Of a stretch of DNA of 64,000 bases, positions 23,506 to 35,704 are shown in pieces (position 1 is the first letter of the stretch; each line of letters begins with the position of its first letter). The notes beneath the pieces were generated by a model. The model was not told the DNA's origin. It saw only the letters and a list, made by a program, of their open reading frames with translations, and searched no databases. Source of the stretch: Rhabditoides inermis (lineage: Eukaryota; Nematoda; Chromadorea; Rhabditida; Rhabditidae); NCBI GenBank assembly GCA_963966185.1, contig CAWZYM010000395.1:62001-126000 (forward strand). The letters are read 5' to 3'. Made by a program: the position numbers and the translations under genes.

Positions 23506-23738
23506 GGAAAGAGAGTATTCAATGGTTGGAGAGAGAGAGAGCGTGTTTGCAGGAAGATGGGCGTGCGCGGTATGTGGGCGGGTCTGCCTGCCAGGATGCT
23601 CATGATCTCCTCCATTGCTGCCTTCCAGCTCATCATCGTCGACGCTGTCAAGGTGGGCGGGACTAAAGGGGCGGAGCTTGTCAGAGTTTAAAAACCACAT
23701 TTTAGGTTCACTTCAACTGCGAGCGCCCCAAGAACTAA
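21702..23738 (+). CDS. slc25a3: Mitochondrial phosphate carrier (SLC25A3 family)
   Basis: Imports phosphate with protons across the mitochondrial inner membrane for ATP synthesis. Exons 21702-21926, 21972-22038, 22539-22615, 22809-22858, 22902-22986, 23034-23228, 23273-23427, 23553-23652 and 23706-23738 give 328 residues. Three mitochondrial-carrier repeats are visible: FVITPLDMIKCRMQ, then DIALAPFEAVKVRIQT, then VSHPPDVLVSLMYK. They match the PiC-specific TPLD.IK and ALAP.EA.KVR signatures. The order of the remaining blocks (LVRGWAPTLLGYSLQGYAKFSFYEVFK, LVPLWMRQIPYT, GLPARMLMI) is that of PiC. The second PX[D/E] motif reads APFE, as in other PiCs. Two introns start with GC (22616 and 23229). 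21754-21792 is a possible 39-base intron that can be kept or removed without changing frame. The (GA)n tract at 23429-23512 lies in the seventh intron. Confidence 0.95.
23429..23512. repeat. (GA)n microsatellite in phosphate carrier intron
   Basis: About 80 bases of GA with a few A and G interruptions, starting right after the exon-7 donor and continuing less purely to 23541. Confidence 0.9.
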
Positions 23739-24174
23739 GCGGTATTGGGACTCGCACCTAACTCCAAACTCGCACATCACTCGCCTCCCACATTGACATA
23801 TCACATTGACACATATGATAAAGTATTTATACAGTGATATCTTGTTCAATTCGATGTGATCACATTTGAGCCAATCAAAAAACGATTGATATAGATGAAC
23901 AATGAAACATATGACAACACGAAGAGAGTGTGTGTGCAAAATAGAAGCTCTCGGTTGGCGAATAGTAAGTACCCATTGGGCAGAGAGACAGACAGAAAAG
24001 GATAGTACTAAGAGATAAAAAGAAGAACAATGAAATACCTATGGAAGAGCAGCAGTGACAACCATTGCGTGAAGGAGGGAGAGTTGGGAAAAGGGGGCTG
24101 ATATGAAAGAGGTATGTGGCGGCAAGAGTGCGATGGAAGGAGGGGGGAGTGGTTATGGAAAGTGGGAGAAGGGG
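23739..24174. other. Convergent intergenic region
   Basis: Between the phosphate carrier (+) and the first acetylcholine receptor gene (-), holding both 3' ends. Nothing else recognised. Confidence 0.5.
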
Positions 24175-24299
24175 CTAGGCGATGATATACGGTGCACTCA
24201 TGAAGATACCCACTGTACTCGCGATCAGAAACAGAGTGAACACATACAGACACAAACGATCTACCACCTGAAATGAGAATGTTTCCTCCCCCCCCCCCC

Positions 24300-24371
<72 letters not shown>

Positions 24372-26277
24372 AGCTGCAAATTTCCAGTTGTTGGCGGCAG
24401 ACTCGTCTCTGTCCGATTCCAACATCCGTTTTGTCACAATCTAAAAAAAATCGTGATTGTAATATAGACAAAGTAAAATTACCTTCAACTCGTGGTATAT
24501 TCTCTGGAGTATGAGCAGGGTGGCTTGTTGCCCCATCTCACCCTGCGGCAGAGATGACAACTGCGTGCACATCATACCTACAGCGATCATCACTATCTCC
24601 TCCTCTCTTTCTCACTCTTTCCTCCTACCTATAGGCGTTCCACTGCCCCCGCTGCCTCCATTCAGCAGTGTCTTCGCCATGAAGCTATGTACATTTCGCT
24701 CTACGTCCAGCGAATTTGACCTTAACTCATGTTTACTCAATTTCCTACTCAAATGGACTACCTGCTGGCAGCTTCTGCCTCTTTGATGTTGCGTATGAGG
24801 CTCTCGCTGTGTCGTTTTGGTCGGCGACACGCCAGCAGTGGAGGCAGCTAGAAACGAATACTGAACGAAGGGTTGACACACCCATGTACCGTAGAGTATG
24901 TGAGTACGCAGCCTGGCCGCTGCATGCGAAGCACCCATGGAAGCCAGAACAGCAGCAGAGCGCGCGTCTGCAAGAGACATAGTGGGAAGGACGGACAGAC
25001 GAACCCACCGTCGGCCCCATCTCGTGCGTCTCGGCTGTCCTGTGGTGCAGGTTGAGAACGTATACTGTGAACACAGTCGACGCTGTCACCACTATCATAC
25101 AACACGTGAAGAAGACACCTAAAAGTAAGGATAACACCGGAAATGGATGATGTGCGCACCGAGAAGTGGCACAGCCTCTGACGTCGGCGGGGACATGTCA
25201 GACACGATGGAGAGGAAGAAACAGATGGAGAGGAGCACGGTGATTTCTGGAAGGCGGTCAGAAGGTCGCGTGAGTATGGACTCACGGAGTGTGATCTTCT
25301 CTCCGGCATCCGGCGGCAGTGTGAATCCGAGAAGAGTCATCATGGTAGTGAGGATACACGGCATGATCAGGTTGAAGCCGTAATACAGAGTGCGTCTGAA
25401 ACAAAAGCGTATGAAGAAAGAATGTGAACCCTGACCTTCGCATGTGCAGGAAGAAGGTGAGATCGGGATAGGGCTCCGGACAACATTCGTAGAACTTGAC
25501 AGTGCGCGTGACAGTCGTCACTGCAATGCGAGTTGTCTGCTGTCTCTGCTTCTCCTACTCACACGGCAGTGCCCACTCTCCATTCGGCATGTACTCCGAC
25601 AGTTCGAACCCGCCCTTCGCTGGCTGCAGATCCAGCTTGAATCCGTCGTATGTCCACGAACCGAACTGCAACGTGGAACGGGGTATGATTTGACCAATGT
25701 TGTCTCACCTTGAAGAAGCAGACTTGTTCGTCGAATGGGAAGTAGCGGATGTCAATTTTGCAGGAGATCTTGAAGATACCAGGCGGCACCCAGTGAACCT
25801 GATTGGAACGAATTTGATCATACACTATACAAGCTTCTCACCTCTCCCGTATTGTAGACGATCATATTCGTAGGGAACGTCGAATCAAAATTAGAATCCA
25901 CACTGAACCTTTCCGTAAAACAATCACACAATAGTTTTACCTACCTGTTGTAGAGTAGTACATCGGGTTTCCAAATCTTGCCTGCTGGGAATCGCACGTC
26001 CGTCACATTGCCGTATTCTGTCAGATCCCACTTCAGCTTGTAGTCGTTCCACGTCTACAATCAATCACTTACTTCTACCTGAATGTCAGCAACTCACGTA
26101 GTCCAGCCAGGCGTTGACGTATACAATCTGATTCTTCTCGTCGACGTCGATGATTTGTTGGAGCGACACCTTGAGATAAACGGTCACTGGTTCAGAGTGG
26201 TTCGCAACTGGTCGCTCCAAGTTGTTGTAGTCACGCATCAAATCCTCGTACAACCGTCTGCAATCAACCTCTCTCTC

Positions 26278-26325
<48 letters not shown>

Positions 26326-26430
26326 CGCTCGCTCGCTCGCGCAACCAGATTCTCCCTCTCACCTATGCAGCCGTTGTGGATAAAGTGCGCATGCGTACGC
26401 GAATAGTACAAAAGCAGCAGCTAGCCACAT
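24175..26430 (-). CDS. Nicotinic acetylcholine receptor alpha-type subunit 1 (ACR-16-like)
   Basis: A Cys-loop ligand-gated cation channel subunit. Sixteen exons from 26363-26430 to 24175-24267 give 499 residues. After the signal peptide ([15 protein letters not shown]) come loop segments [30 protein letters not shown], the Cys-loop ([15 protein letters not shown]), the vicinal cysteine pair in [11 protein letters not shown] that defines alpha subunits, TM1 ([12 protein letters not shown]), TM2 ([29 protein letters not shown]), TM3 ([26 protein letters not shown]), a cytoplasmic loop with [21 protein letters not shown], and TM4 ending at YIIA. TM1-TM2 has Glu (GEKIT), a cation-channel feature. 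A variant start exon at 26549-26555 (ATG AAA G) could splice to 26420, changing the signal peptide to MKAAAFVLF. Introns carry CT/GA repeats. It is one of a tandem pair with the next gene. Confidence 0.94.
24290..24366. repeat. Poly-C plus (CT)n tract in receptor 1 intron
   Basis: A run of about 14 C followed by about 60 bases of CT in the last intron, ending three bases before the exon-15 boundary. Confidence 0.9.
26271..26340. repeat. (CT)n-(CTCG)n tract in receptor 1 first intron
   Basis: CT repeat passing into CTCG/CTCGCG units, filling most of the intron between the signal-peptide exon and exon 2. Confidence 0.88.
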
Positions 26431-26555
26431 TTGGGATGGAAAACAAAGACATGGACCGACTACGAAACGCGGACTAACTACATTACATGTTAGGCTGTTA
26501 GTAGATATGCCACATAGACTTCCTCGTATCAACAACTGGTTTACTCACCTTTCAT

Positions 26556-29170
26556 GGTAGCTGGCAGTGGTCGGTGGAAGAAGGCCGAGAAGGCCTGCCA
26601 CGGCAACAACACCCAAGAACATCACACGCGCATCTCACCACATCCCAGCCACCGCCACTACTACGCGAATGGATACGGGGCACGCCTGAAACAGGCAGAG
26701 ACGGCTGATGAGGGCAGGACACACAGCAGATGCGCACACATGGACGACACGCACAGGCAACGAGTTGCGATCACCCGCGATTGTCTTTTTGTCAATGCCG
26801 TCTGGACGAGAGAAAGTGGAGAGAGAGTGTGGGAGGGAGTGTGTGCGGGGAGAGGATGAGAGAAGGAGGGAGGGAACGGAGGGACATATATCATGGAGTG
26901 GGATGCTCCCCCCGAGGGAACACACCAATGAAATACGCTCCCACCACTAGACAGGTTGCACAAAAACTGTGAGATGAGAAAGAGAAAGAAGGAGGAGATA
27001 GAGGCAGAGAGTGCAGAGACATGAAGGAATGAGGGGACATTGAGTGCGCATATGCCTCTAGGGAGACTGCCAGATTGAACTGGCGATAGAACGTGAGCAG
27101 AAGGTCCCCAGAATAGGAGTGCAGTCGAGTTGCGAGAGCATCCCTTATCTCCTAACGAGTCCAACCGGACACACGCAATTGGCTCGCAATCAGGTGAAAG
27201 TTGGGGCGGCCGGGAGCCGAAGTGCGAAGACGGGGCTAGACAGACAAGAGACGATGAGGCGACAAAAAGATATGAAAGAGTATCCGCGAACAAGGTTCAA
27301 GCAGAGACGCTCGCAATAGACAGCTGACCGGACGAGAGTGAGGCGACAGCAATCGAGGCGATCGATGGGATAAGTGATAGGGTGAGGGAGGCGCGCGGCG
27401 CGAGAAGAGCAGAGGAGAGGAGTGCTCATCCCCCATTCGGGAATCTCCCAAGCCCGGCTTAGGCCCGCGGCCACTCGAGGCAGTTCAGCTGAATGGGCTG
27501 CGATCAGGAAAGGTGGCAGGCCAGCGAGTGTGTAACACCATCACATTGCGAGAACAAGTGGGGGAGAGCTAATAGCCCTCGGAATGAATAGAGAGGCGGA
27601 ATGGACTCATCAATCCGTGGGTGGTCCGCGAATGGAAGACGACTCGATTCCCCAATCGACACACACACACAAGGTAGAGGAGGGAAAGGAGGGAGGGGAG
27701 GGAAGCCTAATGGAATGCCTCCTCCATTCCACCCTATACTCGAATTATCCCCATAGCCAACACATGCCCCAACAAAAACACGAGTACAGTAGCCGCCGAG
27801 CAGACTCCCGCGCGGAGACGATCAATTATCGATCGACAATGATGATTGCATGATCAATAGCCGTCAAGAGTGAGTAATAGAGACTGGCGTCTGGTTTAAA
27901 GTAGTATGAGTGAGTGAAAGAGAAAGAGGAGAGAGTGGCGAACTGGAGGAGAGATAGATCAATCATCGAGGTGTGAGGGGAGAGAGAGGACGGCCGAATC
28001 TGGAGTAGGGTGTCGCCTTACCTCCCACCACAACTCTCATTTGCATGCGACACGTTGTGGGAAAGAAAGAGAGAGAGTGCGCAGAATTAGATCCGGGTCC
28101 ACTATAGGAGCAGTGGAAGCCGTGGAGAGAAGGAGAAGGAGAAGGAGAAGGAGAAGGAGAAGGAGAAGGAGAAGGAGAAGGAGGAGGAGGAGGAGGCGGA
28201 CGAAGAGAAGGAAGAGAAGGAGAAGGAGGGGGAGAAGGAAATGGAGAAACGCGCGCGGCGAGCAGTGGTCTTACTATAGCCTGGATTACCGCCGCCGGAA
28301 GAAGGCGCAAGAACAGCTGATTTATATTCCCGCACTCGCCGTTCGAATGCGCGAGATGAGAGGAGAAAAGGGAGGAAGAACGGAGGGGACATCTCAATCA
28401 CACCCCATCCCCTCAACCTTGTCAATGATACTAACAGCCACTCTGCAAGTAACACCACTCCCATGAAACTTTATGATGATGACTCCCTCTGAGAGAGCGG
28501 CAATCACTGCCGGGACTCCTTTGATCCGGAAGTGTAATGGAGACGACGACAAGTGTAATTGCAAGAGTATGCATAAGAGAACAGCTGAGGCGTGGTGCGT
28601 GGATGGAGGGGGAGGGGACAGATTGGGGATGTTGCCGCGTGCGCGTGGGACTCTCACCACCCATTTCCGGGCAACTTGCTTCTTTCACGTCCCCTAAATC
28701 CCCTTTTCTCACTCGGATCATCAAGTACATTCAGAGAGGACAAGAAACATTTGGGAAGACTGCGAGGACACACTTTTATTCTATGACGATGTGAGTGAGT
28801 GAGATATGTGATTGAAGCTCTTGTGGGGTGAATAAAGGCGGTGTGAGATCAGTGGAAGTGGCGAGTAGAGAGAAGAAGACGACCGCCTAAAATGGGACAC
28901 ATCAGACATGATCTCGAACATTACTCTTCTTGCCTTCAGACGCATTTTGATTGCATGCGCAGGAATGCATTGCGAGTGAGCCCCAGTTTTTTTTATGTTG
29001 AGAATCGCTTATGAATAATCTCTTTGGGAGAGAAATGCATCCATGAACCCGCGATGTGCAATGAATACAGACTATCAATCACATCTCACATTCCTCTCTC
29101 CATCTCTCTCTCCCTCTTTCTCTCTCTTACTCTTATTATTCTCTCTCTCTCCCTCTCTCTTCGTATCACC
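26556..29170. other. Intergenic region between the two receptor genes
   Basis: 2.6 kb with no exon I can support. It contains a (GAAGGA)n-type purine tract at about 28120-28250. The long Arg- or Ser-rich ORFs there are translations of that repeat. It should include the promoter of receptor 1 and the 3' UTR of receptor 2. Confidence 0.55.
28121..28248. repeat. (GAAGGA)n / GGA purine repeat
   Basis: About 120 bases of GAAGGA, GGA and GAAGAGAAG units with few interruptions. Pure purine on the + strand, so it can form triplex or slipped structures. Confidence 0.9.
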
Positions 29171-31595
29171 TTATGCGTATAGGTATGGCGCCCGCACGGC
29201 GATGGCTCCGCAAGTGATAGTGATGAGGGAAGTGAATGCGAGAAGACACAGTCGGTCGACCACCAGCGCAGCGAACCGCCACTCCAGCTCCACCTGCAGA
29301 GAGAAGATCTCTCCCTCTTTATCTCTCTCTCTATCTCCCACTTCATTTTTCTCTCCCCCCCCCTCTCTCCGTGTTTTACCTTTCCCACCACTTTCTCCCT
29401 CCTCTCTCCTTTCTCCTACCTGTTTGTCTTCTGCAGCGTCGTCATCCCTCTCTCGTATCGTCTTCACATGGTTGTATATCCTGTCCAGTATCTGTAGTCT
29501 GTCAATGAGTGCTCTGTCCTTTCCCTTCCCTCCCGCCTGCACTCTCATCAGCAGTGAATCGAAGTGTTCTTTCATAGATTCGCCCATCGCCGCAACCAGT
29601 CGACACGTGCCGTCAGACTGAAACAGTAATCACAGATTCAATTCACATCTGACGTCTCGCCCACTCACATAGTCGAACGCCGTTCTGCTGTCGGTGGTCA
29701 TCTTCCTTCTGTTCTTCCAGTTGTCCTTGAGTGTGCTCACGTCGTTCACTCTTCTCGGCTGTCGTATCCGCAGCAGCCATGGAACCCACTCGAGAAGAAA
29801 GTAGCGCATCCAGAATCCCATCCGAAGAGTGTTCTGGTGATTGCGGAAGTGGAACGACTGCACATACACAGTGAACGAGGTCGCCAGAACTGAGATCACC
29901 ATGCACGACTGGAAGAACACACCTGAAAAGCGTGAGGAATGGTAGGAGGAATCGTTGTATCTTGATAATAACATTTTTGTCAATACGAAAGTAATATAAA
30001 GATTTAACAAATATCTCAAATTGACATCTACTTGAACATCTACAGAAAGTATAAGTATCTGATAATCTCACCAAGTAGTGGCACGGCCTCGCTGGTTGGT
30101 GGGACCATCTCATTGAGGATGGTGAGGAAGATGCAAATTGCGAGGGAGACTGAGATCTGGAGTCCGATCTTCTCGCAAGACTGCGGGGGCAGAGTGAAGC
30201 CAAGAACAACGAGGATCATGATCAGAGCACACGGCATGATCAGGTTGAATGCATAGTATCTGAAGAACAACGTCTCCTCTTCTCTCCCCTTATTTCCCCG
30301 CACCCCTCTCTTTCTCTCATCTTCTAAACCCACAGTGTTCTTCGCTTTAGATGAATGTGGAACTTGATGTCTTGGTAAGCTTCTGGGCAGCACTCGTACT
30401 TCTTTGTCGTGCGATTGGCAAAGTATTCTAGAACGAAATGAAACGAAACGTATGTACGTAAATGAGTTATAAAATACTCACTCTCTATGATCCACTCTCC
30501 GTTTTCTATGAAAGTGGAAAAGTCGAATTCGCCGGCCTCGATGTCGATTTTGTCTGCCGAATAAGACCAGCTGCCGAATTTGAAGAAGCAAATCTACAAC
30601 GTTCACTGTACGTGATCATCACTCGTCTAACATACCTGCTCGTCGAATGGGAACCAGTAGATGTCGAGTTTGCAGCTGATCTTGAATATTCCAGGAGGCA
30701 GCCATGTGATCACTCCAGTGTCTGACACTAGCAGATTCGCTTTGTAAGCGGAATCAAATGCGGGATCCACACTAAACGTACATTTGCAATTTGCATGATA
30801 AGTAATATTTCTAGAAGAGTACCTGTTGTAGAGTAGAATGTCCGGTTGCCAAATAGAGCCAGCAGCTTGCCGCAAATCACTCACATTCTAGAGGAATGTT
30901 ATCAATGTAAAAAAATTGTCTTCAAAATCTGTATCAGATCAGGCGCCCTCAGGAGTTGCGGTCCTTTGGGTCCGTGCGTTGTAAGTCAGTAGACATCATC
31001 GCCTGTGATCATCACACTCAGATTCAGGTCTGAATTGACCCTTACTGAAGACATCGATAAAATGTCGCCGCGAGCTTATCACTCGCCCCATCGCTCAACT
31101 CGCGCCGGGTTTACATAGTCAATGCGAGCGCGATGGCTTGATTCGAAATCAGTAATGCGCTCACAGAGAAATCGTGCAAAACGTAACAAAAGGTGAACAG
31201 TATTGAAATGAACAAAACTCACATCGTATTGATTCTTGTCCCAACGGAGGTTTTCGTCGAGCCATTCGTATTTTAGCCACGCTGATACTTCCAACTGCTC
31301 CTCACGCTCATTCTGATAGAATCATTCGAACATTTCGCAAATGAATAAACCTGAGAAAAACTAATCTCACCAAATTTATGATTTGCTGCATGATAATGCC
31401 CAGTTTCACCTTCACCGGACGGCCGTTGTCCAACACTGGTCTCTCCTGAAAGTGAACGGATCGCTCTCCGTTTTTCTAGCCTTTTCAACTAACCTCCTTG
31501 ACATATCCAACCATGAGATCATTGAGCAGTCGATATTCGGCAGGCGAGGCGAGTACTTGTAAGAATGCGAAGCTGAACACCCACACGACCCGCAT
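29171..31595 (-). CDS. Nicotinic acetylcholine receptor alpha-type subunit 2
   Basis: A second Cys-loop cation channel subunit on the same strand, 2.7 kb upstream of the first. Eleven exons (31494-31595, 31371-31445, 31223-31312, 30823-30887, 30636-30771, 30482-30593, 30334-30427, 30072-30259, 29669-29922, 29420-29617, 29171-29293) give 478 residues. Features in order: signal peptide MRVVWVFSFAFLQVLA, WQPDILLYN, the Cys-loop (CKLDIYWFPFDEQ|IC), the vicinal cysteines in KYECCPEAYQD, TM1 (YYAFNLIMPCALIMILVVLGF), CEKIGL, TM2 ([29 protein letters not shown]), TM3 (VFFQSCMVISVLATSFTVYVQSF), the loop with MRYFLLEWVPWLLRIRQP, and TM4 (LCLLAFTSLITITCGAIAV). It lacks four introns present in its neighbour, and one shared intron (R|RTL versus RRTL|YY) is shifted by six bases. 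The two genes are diverged duplicates. Confidence 0.94.
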
Positions 31596-34500
31596 GCCTG
31601 GAGAGGAGAGAATGGATGGGATCAGCTGTTCGCACGCGTGAAAACTCAGGCGGGTGGAGAGAAAGAGAGGGTGTAAGTGTAACAGACACCGGCGAGTAGA
31701 AACGGGAGACGCGATCCCACGATATATGCGGACACGGCCGATCACAGCTACGCAAATTACATCGAGTTGAATAAGGCAATCGGACACCGGCTGGGCAATC
31801 AGGGAGTGCGCACCTCAGGATGGCTAATTGGTGGAGGGTGGGGGATGGAAGGAGATGGAAGGAGAGAAGAGGAGGATTATAGCTGGCAAGCAGGCATAGA
31901 CAATGCGCGCCTGCGCCCCCCAAAGGAGACGGGAGGGAGAGGGAACTGCCCGAATCGATGCATTGTGTGCGAAGCGAAGCGAGCCACTCACTTCCGAGGG
32001 ACCTATTCCGAACGTCTTCTATCCCCAAATACCTTGGTTTCCCTTCATTTCAGGCGCTCCGATTGGCCGCTCGTGGATCATGTAAACACTCGCCCTTCCC
32101 TCATTTCCCCGCTCTCTTTGTTTGCCCCTTCCCCTCCTCCGCCTCTTTCGCTTTTTTCGACACCCCTTCTTTCTGGCGCCTAATCCGGCGCATAATTGAT
32201 TCCATTCCTGCAATCATCGCAATTCCGCGTGTAATGAATTGGCTCTCGGCCGACCATTCGAACCTTTTCCATTCCACAGTCCCCAATGCCCAATTTCCAA
32301 TATATTAGAGACCGAGTATTTCCAGGTGTACCATCTGATCTGCCCACAGCACGTTAGAACGTATGTATATATTTATATGGATGCTGATGTTTTTTTACAA
32401 GACGTGCCACGTGCGTGAATAATAAATACAATGAGTATTCGTTCCTGTTTGTTTTTGCGTCGCCAGTAGAGATTAATTTTCGATACCAAATTATAGTCTG
32501 TTTTATCTGCTACCATTCATATTCAACATAAAGTGAATATGGCTTCATCATGTAGCCCATGTAGCCATGTAGCACTGTCTACTTGAAACTGTCAATTTCT
32601 GGTATTCTTTTCTGTGATCAGCAATAATGTATTGTGTGTTGCAGCATTTACTTTCCGGATAATCCTCACGCATGTATCCGCTACATCTTCTAATCTAGTG
32701 CGTCGAAAGATTGAATTGAAGGTGGACTACGCATTTCTAACGAGATATCCGCCCGCAGCAAAACAGATTTATGTAGATCGTCCAACCTCCTCTTTCCTTT
32801 TATCGTCTGTTCTCCTAGACCTAGTGAACAAACATACAACACAAATCGCTAGGCTTCAACATATTGTCTTCTCCCTATAATTTTTTGCAGCTTTCCTGAG
32901 GAAAGATCATAAATTTGTGGTATTCGTTCCTCACCGTTGTTTTCAAATAAGAAATAATTTCCGTATTCTAGATGAATACACGACACGTCATATGAGACTG
33001 TGAGGCAGCCGTTATTTTCTTCACATCGTTCACATATCAAAGTCACGCAAAGCTTATCGCAAAGTCGCGATGTGTTTAGAACCGATCAACTAATCAAATC
33101 TCGTCGTAGTTGTTATACGTCACAAGAATCTTACGAATATTACCCATACAACAGAGTTTAGCCTTTCCATCTGACATTTATTTATAATAAAAAAAATCAG
33201 GGCTATGTGAATGTGCATAGATGAGAGATAGATTTGCGATGCCTACATTTCATTACCTCATATGCACTGATTCTGCATTCTCCCATCCCACGTGTCACAT
33301 CTCCTATTCTCTACCCCCTTCTCTCTCCCTCTTTTTTTTCTCTCTCTACCTCTCCTTCCGTCCCCTTCTTCCTCTCGATATTGCTTTCCCCGTTTGGTCC
33401 TTTGGATGAAGAGCTGTCTCCTCGTTTCTCTCCTTCCAACCTCTGCCATTGTCTCTTTCCCTCCCCTCTACCGAAACTACCCACCTACACACTCACAGGT
33501 GTTGTTGACTCTTGCATACCACAGACAAGTGAGTGTAGAATGAGCCAACGCTCGCAGACTACCCTTGCGTCTGTAGGTTTTGCAATTAGTTAGCGATGCG
33601 TGAGATGAATGTTTGATCCCTTTGAGAACAATGTATTTGTGAGTGGCTTACTTACACTCGTCTTGTCAAGACCTCCAGTTGGCAACATAATAGCTACAGG
33701 AAGCAAGCAATCGGGGTATCATTCTGAACCATATCTCCATATCCTACTCTCATACACTTTTCTCTACTTATCCGCTTATCATCTGCAATCTGCACATTAT
33801 CATCACAACACTATGTGATGATTTGTGTCCATGCTATATCTATTTCCGCTTGCATACATCTACTATGCAGACCGACCGTCCGCGCACTCCCTCCCCCCTC
33901 CCCCTTCCTTCGGTGACCAGCTTCGATCCCACGCGGTCTCTCTACTCTCCTCTCTATCCGCAATTCATTCCTCCTCGCATCATATAATCACATTCATCCC
34001 TTCGCTACCATATTCCCTCGTCTCACGCCACCAACACTCATTTCCATATGCTAATATCGTTGATATCACCTGTTGCATTGCACACAACACATATCGAGTG
34101 TGGATGCTGTTCGCGCCATTTTCGACGCGTTACCTTGTCCATTTCTACTAGTTCCATTCAATATGAGGGTGGGAAGCGAGACATACAATCTGATGACCTG
34201 CTTGCCTGCTTCATTCCAATTCGTAGTCCGTATATTCTCACTCTTTTATCTTCTCCATTAGAAACACTCAGATGCGAACACTTGCATTGTTTTCTACCAA
34301 TTAGAGAGGGCGCGCAGCGCCCTCTCTTTTGGCTCAGGATAGGGCTCGCGCCAGAATTTTCAAGAAGCGATATCCAAAGGTCATGTTAACAACAATGTGG
34401 ACTCATCCAAATCATGTTAGTTAGATTCGCACCGTTCCGTATGCCAGATCACTTGTCGTTGGCATCTTTGTATCTCTTCTCCGAAAGAAGTTATGCGCGA

Positions 34501-34859
34501 TCCCGCGCACCCATGAGGCGAGAGGCCAGCGTGTGGGTGGGTGTGTGTCGTGTCCAGTAACTCTAACTCTCTGCCGAAAGCGTGCTCTCTCGCGTTTTCT
34601 GCGTGTCCTCCGAACTTGCACTTTGAGTGTAGCTCGCCCCGCCACTGCCAGCGTCTAATTCACGCCGGGTTTGCATTGTTTTGAGCCCGCCAACAATAAC
34701 CAGGAGGAATAGCGCAGTAGGCGCGACTCCGGCTAGTAGTGAGAAAATATGTGGGAGTTGTGAAACGTAACGGCGATCCGAAACGTAACGTGTGATCTGT
34801 GGTACATGATAGTAAAAAGAGAAAGAAGGGCCGAGATAGAGAGAGAAGATCAGAAATAA

Positions 34860-34894
<35 letters not shown>

Positions 34895-35052
34895 AGTGAA
34901 AGAGAGAAGGAACAGTGAAAGAGAGAGAAAGAACAGTGAGAGAAGGAGAGAACGGAGGGAGAGAGAAAGAACAGAGGGGAAGAAAGAACAGAGGGAGAGG
35001 AATATATTAGTTGTTGATATAATCCAGATTTATAGTCATAATTCAGCACATT
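31596..35052. other. Gene-poor region upstream of receptor 2
   Basis: No supported exon. It holds CT-rich stretches (33310-33480), a (GA)n tract at 34860-34893 and a short perfect hairpin at 34303-34327 (11-bp arms AGAGAGGGCGC, 3-base centre). Two loosely similar stretches around CGCCGGGTTTRCATWGT occur near 31102 and 34662, with a weaker reverse-orientation relative near 54007. They may be remnants of a dispersed repeat. Open frames are short and unconvincing. Confidence 0.5.
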
Positions 35053-35352
35053 TTATCTTTTAAAAGGACTTCCGTAAGAGAAGAGTTTGTGTTACCCAAC
35101 GTAATGCAACAAAAGCTCATGCATTTTGTCAATCGAAATAGTACACAAACCTGCTCTTTCTGCAATAAAAACTAATGCGAGCAAATGTTGTACGTCGGCA
35201 AATTGATTTCGGTATCTCATCGATTATATATATCTTGTTGAACTATTGGAGCAGGTTTGTGTACTATTTCGATTGACAAAATGCATGAGCTTTTGTTGCA
35301 TTACGTTGGGTAACACAAACTCTTCTCTTACGGAAGTCCTTTTAAAAGATAA
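35053..35352. repeat. Foldback (long inverted repeat) element FB-1
   Basis: Two perfectly complementary 104-bp arms (35053-35156 and 35249-35352) around a 92-base centre. The outer end starts TTATCTTTTAAAAGGACTTC and the inner end is ACACAAACCTGCTC. Perfect pairing over 104 bp implies a recent origin or strong homogenisation. The transcript would form a long hairpin. Confidence 0.95.
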
Positions 35353-35560
35353 TGAATGTAATTTTATTGGATTTCATATAAATCTATTTACATTAACATA
35401 AACCACAAAACATTTTTTAAAGAAATCCAACAGTTCACCCATCTTGTTGAGTCCAAAATTGTATAAATTTTGCAAAAAAAGAGTTTAGGTAATGCTGATA
35501 GGAAAATTTACAATCCCAATGTCATTTCTATGTAAAATCATATAGTACAAAAAGTTTGCC

Positions 35561-35650
35561 ACCAGCCGGAACCGAACTCGAGCCATGTATCTCAACGGGC
35601 GCAATCGCTAACCACAACACTACTGTGCACACGGTTGTGCACGCGATCTG
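35561..35650 (-). repeat. tRNA-like (SINE-head-like) sequence
   Basis: On the minus strand a D-arm/A-box-like stretch (GTTGTGGTTAGCGATTGC) is followed about 25 bases later by a T-arm/B-box-like GAGTTCGGTTCC. The spacing is right for RNA polymerase III promoters. No acceptor stem pairs, so it is a tRNA-derived repeat or relic, not a working tRNA. A small hairpin (GTGCACA/TGTGCAC, 35625-35642) lies just upstream of it in transcript sense. Confidence 0.4.
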
Positions 35651-35704
35651 AACGATATCAGTGCAATCCACAGGCAGTGCGGAATGTGCACTCCCTGTCT
35701 GCTG

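Noticed and set aside
28041..28466. Long Arg-rich and Ser-rich open frames
   Set aside because: They are translations of the GAAGGA purine repeat and not conserved coding sequence.
34303..34327. Perfect short hairpin (11-bp arms, 3-base centre), with a similar one near 37048-37072, as terminators or small-RNA genes
   Set aside because: Both lie in gene-poor repeat DNA with no transcript context. They are too short for a precursor and may be remnants of mobile elements.
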